This document shows positions 1-10,300 of a DNA stretch of 64,000 bases, one piece after another. Each line of letters begins with the position of its first letter. The stretch's first letter is position 1. Location of the stretch: assembly GCF_030285625.1 (NCBI RefSeq), contig NZ_CP127294.1:7410001-7474000 (forward strand), given 5' to 3'. This DNA is from Amycolatopsis sp. 2-15 (lineage in GTDB: Bacteria; Actinomycetota; Actinomycetes; Mycobacteriales; Pseudonocardiaceae). The notes under the pieces were generated by a model that was not told where the DNA came from, did no database searches, and saw nothing but the letters and a program-made list of their open reading frames with translations. The position numbers and the translations under genes were made by a program.

Positions 1-3000
1 GTCGCCGGTGCCGGTGTGCTGGGTGTCGGTGAGCCGGTTGCCGGACTTGTCGTAGGTGAAGGACTGCCAGTACGGAGCCGGGCCCGTCAGAGAAGTCGTC
101 GTGGGGTCGTTGTCACAAGCGCCGGCAGACGGAGTCCACGCGTCGGTCAGCCGCTGGAGGTAGTCGTAGCGGAAGCACTGGTTGTCCGAGGGCTGGTCCA
201 GCGGCGTGTCGGAGATCGACGTGATGTTGCCGGCGGGGTTGTAGACGTAGTGGGTGTCCGCCTGCATCGGGTGCGGAACCTCGGCGTCGACGATGGTGCG
301 ATCCAAACGCCGGGTGTGCTCGTCGTAGTAGTACGACAGCCAGGCCCGGTGATCGGTTTCGCCGAGCTGCAGACGCTGGATCTCACCGTAGGGGCTGTAG
401 TCGGACGACGTGACGTAGTCATCGTCGCCGGTCGTGGTGAGCGGGTCGCCGAGATCGTCGTAGACGTAGAGCATGCTCTCGGCGGTCGCGTCAGCGGTGG
501 CGGGGAAGCTTGATCCGCCGAGGCTGCCGTCGGGGTTGTAGGACAAAAACGTCTGGTAAGAGCCAGCAAGCTTCGGTCCCTCGACGGCCGGAATCGTCAC
601 CGTCTGGATTGCCGGTTGGTACAGCGGCGAGTACGCGTTAACCTTCTCGGTGTAGGCGTTGCCGTTGATCCAGCGGGTGGAGCTGGCTACCTGGCCAACG
701 CCCTTGAAAGCGGTGTCGTAGGCCCATTCGGCGAGCTTCGTACCCGCGGTGCTGCCCTGGTATTCGCCGGTCTTCCGACCCAAGTCGTCGTAGCTGTAGG
801 CGAGCGTGACGTTGCGGGCGTCGGTCGTGCTCGTCTGCTGACCGAGCTGGTTGTACGTGTACGTCGTCGCGCCGCGGTCGGGGTCGTCGGCCTGCTTGAG
901 CTGGCCATGGATGTCGTAGGTGTACGCCCAGTGATTGCCGCTCGAGTCCGTGACCGAAGCCAGCTGGTCGCCGGGCGTGTAGGTGTACGTGGTTTCGTCG
1001 TAGTCCCCAGTGGGCTGCGGGCCGTGGTACTGCCGCAGCGCACTGGTGTGGCCGCGTGCGTCGGTGATGGTGGTCGTGGCGACCCCACCGGCCGGCGGGG
1101 TCACGTTGGTCCGGTCACCGCCGTACGTAGTCGTGCTGCGCCACTTCTCCACGCCGCCCGCCTCGTAGATCGAGGCGGTGGGACGACCCGCGCCGTCGAA
1201 CTGGGTGAGGGTCAAACCTGGGATCTCGGTGTCGCTGGCGACCCAGAGCTTCGTGTCGACGTTCTGGTCGTTGAAGAACGGCTGAGTCGTCTTGTACGCG
1301 CGGTTCTGCGAGTCGTAGCGGGTGTCCACCAGCAGGCGACCGCCGCCGGGGGCCGGAGTCTGCACCTGGCGCGGACGGTAGAAGCTGTCGTAGATCGTGG
1401 TCGAGGTGGTGAACCGGCCGTTGGCGTTGATCTGCGTCGCGGAAACGGAGCTCGGTGCGTCGTTCCGGATGTCGTAGGCGTAGCGGAGGTTGCCCTGCGG
1501 GTTGTCCGAGCGGAGCCGATTCGGCTGCCACACCTCGGTGTTGCGGCCGAGCGCGTCGTAGGTGATCTCTGTGACGCGCGCGTTGGCGTCCGTGGTGGTC
1601 TTGGCGGCGCCCCACGCGGGTTCGAAGACCGTGGTGGTCTTCTGCTTGAGGGTGTTCGCGGTCTCCAGTTGGGTCACGGGGCCACCGGTGGCGGGCGTGT
1701 AGGTGCTCGTTGCCTGGTGGCCCGCGGCGTCGATCACCTTTGTGGTGCGGCCGTAGACATCGCGCTCGGTCTTCGCGGCTGTCCGGTAGACTGGGTTGCC
1801 AGCGTTGTACGCGTCGAGGTCCTGGGCGGTCGTGACATCACCGGTCGTGGGCGCGACGCCGTTGGCCTGGTTGTCGTACAACGACAAAGTGTCGGAAACG
1901 ACGTCGCGCGGGTAGACCGGCGTTGTTCCGCAGCTGACGGCGGTGTTTTCGACGCGGGACGGGTACGACAGCAGCCACAGCGAGGTGTTCTGCGCATAGG
2001 TTGTGGTCGTACATCGGTCGTCGGTGGCGTCGTTCACATCACCCAGATCGCTCACCTGCGTGGGTAGACCATTCGCGTCGTACGTCGTGGTCGTCTTGGT
2101 GGTGCGCCAGCCGCCGGCGGCCAGAGCAGTGAACGATCGAGAAGTCGCCGGGTGAACGATGTAGGCGTTGTAGGCAGCCCGTGTCGCTGTAGGGCCTTGC
2201 CAGCTGGGCTCGGTGATGGACTTGCCGACGACGGCGCCGTTCGCACCGTTTTTCGTGATGCTTTCGAGGGTGAAGCCCTGCAGCCAGTCTTCGTCGACGT
2301 GGTTGCCGTTCTCGTCGTCGGTCACTGAGATCGAGCGCTTGCCGTTGTTGGGGAGAGTGTCCCCGTTCATGCCCTGGAAGTAGCGGGTTTCGGTGTAGGT
2401 CTGCGGACCGTCCGGGTCGTCGGGTCGTCCAGTGCGGACGATCACCTTCCCGAAGCCGCGGAACTCGTCCCACGACTTCTTGTCGTTCGGGGTGAACTCC
2501 GAAGTGCTGTAGTGCCAGGCCGCGCCCTCGGGGTACTCGTAGCTGGTGAGTTGCTCGGTGCTCGAGCTGATCCGGTCGGACTGCACGATCGAGGAGACGA
2601 CGTACTTCTGGAAGTAGTCGGTGCGCTCGGCGAAGCTCTTGGGTGCCCATGTTACGGGGAAGCAGCGTTTCGTGTTTGTCTCGGGGTTCGCCGGCAGGGA
2701 AGTCGCGGTGCAGTCCGGGTCGGCGTAGTTGACCGTGGTCACACCACCGGATTCGGAGACGATGGCCGACAACCGGTACCGGTTGAGCGGTCCGATGCCG
2801 TCCGCCTTGTCGACGCGGTTGGCGAGCTTCTTGCCTTCGAAGGTGACCGGTGGCAGGGAGATAGGGGTACCGACGAGGCCGGTACGGGTGATGTTCTTGA
2901 ACCACAGCGCCGCCTTCTCACCGTCTCCCGGGTCGGGGAAACTCTGGTCGAGCGACCAGCTGGTCACGTCGGCGTAGCCGGTGCCCGATCGTACCTGCGC

Positions 3001-4203
3001 GGTGATCTTGGCGAGGCGTTTCGTGGACCAGAACGTCGGACTCGGGTGGTCCTTGCAGCTGGCAGCGTCACATCGATCCGTCAGCGGCACGTCCGGCCAG
3101 TTCTCGGGCTTGTCGAAGGTGCACTGGCTGCCCGGCACGCATCGGTCGGCGGTCGCGAACTCCACCCTGCCGACGGCAGGGGCGGCGACGTGGGTGTTCA
3201 GCCCGTACTGGATCTCCCGCAGCGTGCCGCCGCGGACGTAGGACACGGGGGTGTCCTTGCCGTCCTGGCCGTACTTGTTGGTCTCGACGTCGTAGGTGTA
3301 GAGGATCTCGTTGCCGTGCGGGTCGATCACCTTGTCGAGGTTCCAGCGGTAGCCCTGGACACACGAGGAGTCCTCGAACACGTTGTTGGCCGCGTGGCAC
3401 GGTTCGCCCGCGTCGTCGCCGTACACAGGAACGGTCCACGTCGAGTTCGCCGACGAGGTCGAGCCAAAGAAGTACTGGGTGCCGTCGACGGTCGTGATCT
3501 TCCAGGACTCGCCGTCCTGAGCGCCGTTGCCCGAACCGGTCACGTGCTCAATGCGAGCCCCGCTGTCACTGCGTTGCCGCCAGACGTTCTTCGTGGTGTC
3601 GTGGATCAGCATGCCGCCGGATCCGTTGTACGCGGCCGTCGCGTTGTCCGACTTCCAGCACAGGTCACCGACCTTGGGCGGCGTGGTGCCACCGTCCTTG
3701 TCGTCCTGGCACGAGCCATAAGTACGTTCTACGAACCCGGGTGCGAGGTCCCAGCCGTCACCGACCCACGAGGCTTGGTTGTTCGTGGCACTGGTGTGCC
3801 CGTCGACGGACGACGAAGAGTAGGACAGCGCGAGACTCGGCGTCAGATCGCCAGGCACCGGAGGCACGTCCAGCGGGTACGACCAGCTGAAGTCACCAGT
3901 CTGCTCGCTCACGTCCCACGTTGCCGACGGGCTGAGCGAGGTGGCCCGAGTGTCTCCCGCGCCGTCTGGAGCCGTCGACCCGGCCGACTGATTGCCGGTG
4001 AGAGCCTTGGTGGAGGCCTCATCGGGAGCACGTGGCGTCAGGGTCTGCTGGGTCACCGGTGTCGACGGATAGTCCGGCAGCTGCACACTCGGGCCGCCGG
4101 CCGCGCTGGCGACGCTGTTGGTGCTGACGGCGGTCAGGACAAGCGAACAGACGAGCGCCGCGATCATGCCGCGACGGGTGCGGTGCGTCGGCGACGTGCG
4201 CAT
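1..4203 (-). CDS. RHS-repeat secreted protein, 3' end outside window
   Basis: One uninterrupted reading frame of 1401 codons runs from an ATG at 4203 to the left window edge, so the C-terminus is missing. A GGAGG lies just upstream of the ATG. The N-terminus has a positively charged stretch, a hydrophobic segment and an Ala-rich cleavage region (about residues 1-35), as in a Sec signal peptide. Next comes the SpvB/RHS-type entry region (SYPLDVPPVPGDLTPSLALS), then many YD repeats such as YTYDIHGQL, YTYNQLGQ and YSYDDLGR. RHS proteins form a shell that encloses a C-terminal toxin; that toxin would lie beyond the window. The gene follows the LamG gene on the same strand after 107 bp, so the two probably share a transcript. 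The family call is secure; the toxin type cannot be read. Confidence 0.93.
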   Translation of the reverse strand, partial: MRTSPTHRTRRGMIAALVCSLVLTAVSTNSVASAAGGPSVQLPDYPSTPVTQQTLTPRAPDEASTKALTGNQSAGSTAPDGAGDTRATSLSPSATWDVSEQTGDFSWSYPLDVPPVPGDLTPSLALSYSSSSVDGHTSATNNQASWVGDGWDLAPGFVERTYGSCQDDKDGGTTPPKVGDLCWKSDNATAAYNGSGGMLIHDTTKNVWRQRSDSGARIEHVTGSGNGAQDGESWKITTVDGTQYFFGSTSSANSTWTVPVYGDDAGEPCHAANNVFEDSSCVQGYRWNLDKVIDPHGNEILYTYDVETNKYGQDGKDTPVSYVRGGTLREIQYGLNTHVAAPAVGRVEFATADRCVPGSQCTFDKPENWPDVPLTDRCDAASCKDHPSPTFWSTKRLAKITAQVRSGTGYADVTSWSLDQSFPDPGDGEKAALWFKNITRTGLVGTPISLPPVTFEGKKLANRVDKADGIGPLNRYRLSAIVSESGGVTTVNYADPDCTATSLPANPETNTKRCFPVTWAPKSFAERTDYFQKYVVSSIVQSDRISSSTEQLTSYEYPEGAAWHYSTSEFTPNDKKSWDEFRGFGKVIVRTGRPDDPDGPQTYTETRYFQGMNGDTLPNNGKRSISVTDDENGNHVDEDWLQGFTLESITKNGANGAVVGKSITEPSWQGPTATRAAYNAYIVHPATSRSFTALAAGGWRTTKTTTTYDANGLPTQVSDLGDVNDATDDRCTTTTYAQNTSLWLLSYPSRVENTAVSCGTTPVYPRDVVSDTLSLYDNQANGVAPTTGDVTTAQDLDAYNAGNPVYRTAAKTERDVYGRTTKVIDAAGHQATSTYTPATGGPVTQLETANTLKQKTTTVFEPAWGAAKTTTDANARVTEITYDALGRNTEVWQPNRLRSDNPQGNLRYAYDIRNDAPSSVSATQINANGRFTTSTTIYDSFYRPRQVQTPAPGGGRLLVDTRYDSQNRAYKTTQPFFNDQNVDTKLWVASDTEIPGLTLTQFDGAGRPTASIYEAGGVEKWRSTTTYGGDRTNVTPPAGGVATTTITDARGHTSALRQYHGPQPTGDYDETTYTYTPGDQLASVTDSSGNHWAYTYDIHGQLKQADDPDRGATTYTYNQLGQQTSTTDARNVTLAYSYDDLGRKTGEYQGSTAGTKLAEWAYDTAFKGVGQVASSTRWINGNAYTEKVNAYSPLYQPAIQTVTIPAVEGPKLAGSYQTFLSYNPDGSLGGSSFPATADATAESMLYVYDDLGDPLTTTGDDDYVTSSDYSPYGEIQRLQLGETDHRAWLSYYYDEHTRRLDRTIVDAEVPHPMQADTHYVYNPAGNITSISDTPLDQPSDNQCFRYDYLQRLTDAWTPSAGACDNDPTTTSLTGPAPYWQSFTYDKSGNRLTDTQHTGTGD

Positions 4204-4310
4204 GGTTCCTCCAGGCTGGGCAGGACGGGGTCCTGGAAACGCGTGGTGAGGGGGCGATCGGTGGCGAGGCAGGTGCTCGGCGCCACCCATCGCCGGGTGG
4301 TTCGCTGGGA

Positions 4311-7300
4311 TCAACCAGGTGAAGCGGCCGTCCTCGCCGGAGTCGAGGTGGACTTGTCCGGAAGGATCAACGCGGCGGCCGAGCGGGCACCGGCCGGGAA
4401 CGACGGCGTGACGTCGGGCACGTGGTCCAGCGCGTAACCGAGCAGCTTGTCGACGGTCCAGCCCTCGCAGGTGGCCAGCGTGCTGATCATTGACTCCCCC
4501 ACCGGGCTGACGCAGCGGTAGATCGGGTTCGCCGCGACGCCGGCCGGGGCGGCGGTCCACAATCGGCCCGTCGTGCCGATCACCGTCTTGCCCTCGCAGA
4601 GAGCATCGGTCGACACGAACTGGTCCGTGTCCGTCACGCAGCTGGTGATCGCCTGGGTGCCGGACGGGGAATTCAGCGCCACGAATCCGTGCGATCCTTC
4701 GAGGGTGTACCCGGGCCGCACGCCCTCCGCGGTGGTGAAGTGGTCGATCGTCGTGCTGCTGTTGTAACGGACCAGCGGTGCGTAGGCGAGCGTGTAGCCG
4801 AGGATCCCCTCGCCCGTGGCACCTTCGCACGCGGCGTCGAGTGACTCAAAGTGATCCGGACCCGTGTTGCAGCGGTAAACCGCGACCGTCTCGATGTTCG
4901 TCGGCTGAACCGTGTACACCGATCCGATGGGCCCGCCCACTGTCTGGCCCTCGCATGCCGGGTCAGGCGAGGTGAACGCATCGGTCCCCGCGTAGCACGA
5001 GTACAACCTGCGGGTGTTCGGCTGGCTGTCGTCGACCAGCATGCCGAGGCTCTGATCGAAGTGGTACCCGCCCGGAGCCGACTCGGTTGTCGGGTAGGCC
5101 CCCCGTCGGCCCGCTCCATCGGCATAACGTCCGAGCTGCCCTGTCGTCGGAGCCGGCCAGCTGGCCCTGCGCTGGATGGTGTCCTCGGGCATCACGTCGT
5201 AGTGGGTCGAGACCTCGTCGATCATGCCAGGGAAGAACTCCGCCGGGCTGCCGCTGACCAGGTCGCGTCCGATCGCCAGGCCGCGGGTCGCCGGCCAGGG
5301 AGCGACGTTGTTCTGCACGCCGCCGAGCTGCCCGTCCACGTACAGCCGGAACTGAGCCGCGCCGGCGTCGTAAACGCCGGTCAACGCGGTCCAGCGGTTC
5401 ACCTCGGGCACCTGGAACGACGCCGTGTAGTTGAGCGGCGCTGCGTCCTTGTCCTGAGTGGCAGCGCCGAAGACCCAGCGGTTGAGCTGCGGCCGGTACT
5501 GCAGGACGAATCCGCTCATGCGCGTACCGTCCTGGCTCACGACCGTGGCGACCTTGTCGGTCCGCGCCAGCTTCGCCCACGCGGAGACGGTGAAGCTGCG
5601 CGCCATCGGCACTCCTCCGTCCGAGGTGGTCGCGACTCCGGTCGTGCCGTCGAGCTGCAGCGCGTTGCCCATGACACCACCTGCGACGATCGACGCGCCT
5701 CCGGACAGCGTGGCGTCGTTGTGCCGCCAGGAGTAGTCCTGCGCGGTCCCGTTGTCGAAGTGCCACTGCCCAGCGTCTGCTTCCGAGACGTCCGCGACGA
5801 CACGGCGGATCTCACCGTCGCTGAGCGCCTTGCCGAAGACGCGGACATCGTCGATGCCCTGGGGGAAGAACCCGCTGTTCTGGCCGTTCCACTTGCCCCG
5901 GCCGATCGTGAACGGCCCAGCGGAAGCTCCGAGGGTGACACCGACCTGGACGGTCGTGAGCGCACCGTTGACGTAGAGCTTCATTTCCTGTGCAGAGGCG
6001 TCGTAGACGACACCGAGGTGGGTCCACTCGCTCGGGGTGACCGTCACGTTGGACACGACCGTGGTGACCGGAGGATTGTCCTCATCCGCTTGCGGAACGA
6101 CGACACTCCACTTTCCACTGTCACCGCTGTACCGCAGCTGGAACACGCTGGTGCGATTGCCGTCCTGGCCGAGGACCACGTAGTTGCCCGTGTCGGTATT
6201 CGTGAGGACGACCCACGCCGTAGCCGAGAAACTCTTGGTCGTGTCGAGCACCGCTCCCGCGGTCTCGGCGTACCCGGAGGTGCCGTCAAGCCACGCACCG
6301 GCTCCGGCCCGTCCACCGAACCACGACGCCCCACCTTTCATGGTGGCGTTGTGGCCGCGACCGCTCGAATCCGACACCGCGGTTCCGGTGTTCTCGTCGA
6401 ACTTCCAGTACGCCGTGTCGGCCACCGGCAAGTCCGGCGGTGTCTCGTCGAGCGCCGGGTACGCGGCATACAGGGAAAGGATCCTGTCCTTGTCCAGCAC
6501 GCCGGAGTACAGCCGCACGTCGTCGACGCGGCCTGGCCAGAACTGCGCCGGTGCACCGGCCACCTTGCCGCGGCCCAGTTCGGCACCGCCGCTCGCCTGC
6601 CACGCGGTGTCGAGCGTGCCGTCACCGACGCGTTTGCCGTTCACGTAGAGCCAGGTCTTTCCGGTCTGCTTGTCGTAGACGCCGGTGAGGAACGCCCAGG
6701 TGTTGATCTCGGCCGGCAGCGTGGACACCGCGGCCTTCGCCACCACGGGGCTGTCCACGTCGGACCCCGCCATCTCGAAGACCCACTTGCCGCAGGCGTT
6801 CGGGTCGTCGGACATGCCGTCGAAGCAGAACGCCGACATGTCGTCCGCGACGTGCCCGAGGCGGAACTTGCTGGTGTGCACGCCGTCCAGGCTGACCGCC
6901 GTGAACTTCGACGTGGTGTCGCTCTTGCGATCGAGGTACACCCAGGCGGACACGGTGAAGCTGTCGTCGCTCCTGAGCTCGACGCCGCTGGTCGAGACCA
7001 CGCCGGTCTTGCCGTCGAGCGAAACCGCGTTCCCGACCCGGCCCGGTACGAGGCGTGCGCCGGTGGTGAGCGAGCCGGGCCGGTCCCCGGTCGAGTCGGC
7101 GACGTTCGTGCCGCTGGACTCGTCGAGCTGCCAGTTGTGGACCAGGTTCAGCTCGCGTCCCGCCATCGTGCGGATCTCGTCGCTGAACAACGCCCGGGGG
7201 TAGACCTTCACATCATCGACCGCGCCCGTGAGCTGGCTTGTCCACGCGCCCCGGTCCTTGCCCCGCCCGATGTCGAACTCGCCGGTGGCGTTCCACACGG

Positions 7301-10300
7301 CACTCGTCGTGGTCGAACCCGCGAGGCTCCCGTTGACGTAGAGCTGCATTTCCTTCGTGGCGGCGTTGTAGCTGGCCACGAGGTGTGTCCACACTCCCGT
7401 CTGCACGGGCTGGTCGGACTGCACCGTGACCGCGGGCGGGCCGTCGGCGTCGGCGGAGCTGATGGCGAAGGACCAGCGGTCGATCGCGCTGCCCGTGTAG
7501 CCCAGGATGAAGGACGAGGACCTCGAGCCACTCTGGCTCGCCACAGTGCCCGTGCCCGCCGTCTTGGTACCCAGCTTGACCCAGCTGGTGACCGAGAAGC
7601 TCTTCGTCGTGTCGACCGCCGGCGGTGCGCTCACCGCACCGTCGGCGCCGGTGAAGTTCGCGGCCAGGTCCTTGGGATCAGGGTTGATGTTCTGGCCCGG
7701 CGCCCAATCGACCTTGCCGCTGACCGTGCCGTTGAGACCACGGCTCGAGCCGTCCTTCGCATCGCCGTCGAGTGCCCACGCGGCCGCCGGGACGTTGTTC
7801 TGAGCCACGATGCCCTGGATTTCGGAAGCACCGAGAGGACGGCTGTACGCACGCACCTCGTCAACAGCTCCGGACCAGAATCCGGTGGGCGCGCCGTACT
7901 GGCCGCGCCCGATCACGAAGGCACCGTTCGCCATCCACGGGACGGCCGCTGCCGTCGCGGATCCCGCCTGGACGCCGTTGACGTACAGGGTGAGCGTCTT
8001 CGCGGTGCTGCTGTACACACCGGACAGGTGCGTCCAGACACCGGGCTGGACGGTATTCGAAGCCGATCGCGCTTCAGCGGCCGTACCGCCGGCCGCGTCG
8101 GAGCCGTTCATCCCGAAGACCCAGCTGCCGCCGATCTGCTTCAGGTACAACCCGCTGGCGTTGACGCCGTCTTGCGACACCGCGGCCATGTCGCCGAGCT
8201 TGCTCGGCTTCACCCACGCGTTGACGGTGAAGCTCTGATCCGTGCGCACCGCGGGTCCGGCTGTCGAGGCATAGCCTTGGGTGCCGTCCAGGATGAGCGC
8301 TCCGTTTACTGCACCTTGCTGGGTGAACGCGGCACCGGTGTGCAGTGCGGCCATCTCTCCCCCGGCCGCGCTGTTGCGCGCCGTGGTGCCATCGGCCTCG
8401 TCGAGGTTCCAGTAACCCGCGGCCACGTTGTCGAGCGTGACGATGGACTTCACTTCAGAGTCGGACAGGACGCGGTCATAGGTGCGGACCTCATCGACGG
8501 CGCCGCCGAGGTAGTCGGCTCCGACACCTGCAGAGGCGCTCCGGCCCAGGGCGAACTCTCCGCTGGCCGGCCACGGTGACGTCCAGTCGGCTGTCCCTGC
8601 GAGGTCACCGTTGACGTAGAGCCGAACCTTCTTCGCGGTGGAGTCGTAGACCCCGGCCAGGTGCGTCCACGCCCCCGTCTGCGCCTTCTCAGATGAAAGA
8701 ACAGTCGTGACACCAGCCGCGGACGAGTCCGAAGTCTTGAGCTCGAGCGCCCACTTGTCGCTTCCGGTACCGGTGTAGCCGAGCCGGACCGCGGTAGCCG
8801 TCGCGCCGTTCTGGCTGAGCATCGTCGCCCAGCCCTGGGTCTTCGTCGTGAGGTTGACCCAGCCGGCGAAGGTGAACCCGGCGGCCGTGCTCGCGGACAC
8901 CGGAGCCGTCGCGTAATCGTCAACGCCGTCGAACTTGAGCGCGGACCCGATGGAGCCCTGCACGTAGTTCGGTGCGCCGTGCAATGTCGCGTCGCGGAAG
9001 CCCAACGTGGCCGAGTCCTTGGTGGAACCGTCGAACGACCACTGTGCCAGCGGTCCGTTCCCGGCCCGGACGTAGAAGTGGTAGGTCTTCATCGGACTGC
9101 GGTGGCCCGCGCGGTCGACGCTCTGCACGAACAGATCACGGGGCCCGTCGCCGGGAGGGGTGAGCGTGACGGATGCTTTACCTCCCAGCGCGTCCGCATC
9201 GACCCTGGTCGACGGGGCTTCGTTCCACCCGTAGAGGTAGTGATCGATATCCGGAACACCGTTTGCAGTGAACGTGAACGTGTCGGAGACACCGACGCCG
9301 CCGTGCCAGGTGTTGTCCTCGCTGTACACCGGCGCTGTGACGACCGGTGGTTTGTCGACTCCCACTTGATCGACCTTGAACGCCGGGCCGGACACGGAAT
9401 TACCCCGGTCAGCGCGGTCGAAAGGGGTGAGCGACCACGTGACCGACTGGTCGTTGCGGCCGGATAGGTCGACGGCCGTGCTGGCGAACGCTCCGGACGC
9501 CTGGTAGATGTCCGGCTCGCGGTGGTCGACCGCGGGGCCGCCGTAGATGTCCCAAATGGCTTTCAGCTGGTCGTTGCCGTCGGGGTCCGAGAGCCGGCCC
9601 ATCAGCCGGATCGAGCTGTCACCGACGTATGGCGTGCCGCCGCACCATTTGCACGGCGTCGGCAGCGGTGGGTCGGTCTTCAGCTCGTACGGGGGGTTCG
9701 GGCGCGTGTTGTACCAGACCCGGAGGAAAGTTGTGGGGACGTCGTACTTCCGCCACCAATCCGAATTGGTCTCGTTGCCGGCTTGCAGGAAGTAGTTGGT
9801 CGTGGTGCCCGCGCGGACGTCGGCAGGGGTCAGGTCGAAGCCGACGCCCTTGAAACCATCGCAGCCCGGGTAGTTGGTAGGAACTTGCACGTCAGCACCG
9901 ACCTGGTGACCAGCTGGCATGTTGTTCCAGTTGGTGTCGAATGACAGACCCCAGCCTGCTAGAAACAGCTTGTGGTTGCTGGTGATGTTGCATCTGGGGC
10001 CGAATACCACGCTGGTGTCGAAGTGGACATCGTTGATGATCTTGCCCGAAAGAAAGGTCGTGTCGAACTGGAAGTACGTTCTTGCGATCTTGATACCGTT
10101 GCAATCGCTGAAGTTGCAGTAGCCGACCTTGGCCCACGCATCACCGTCGTTCGTGCCGTTGACGTAGGACTGATCGGGGTAGCCCGAGAAAACCTTCGCC
10201 CACATCGACTGATTCCACGAGCGCATGTCCGGGTCGATCACCACAGGGAAGTGTCTCCCCGGATCCTCGAGCATCGCGACCGCGGGGCGGAGCAGCAGCG

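Noticed and set aside
616..2067. Long plus-strand frames opposite the RHS gene (also 2512-4437 and 4851-8579)
   Set aside because: They are rich in Arg, Val and Gly and carry no family motif. The opposite strand encodes clear RHS and LamG repeats in one continuous frame, so these are antisense shadows.
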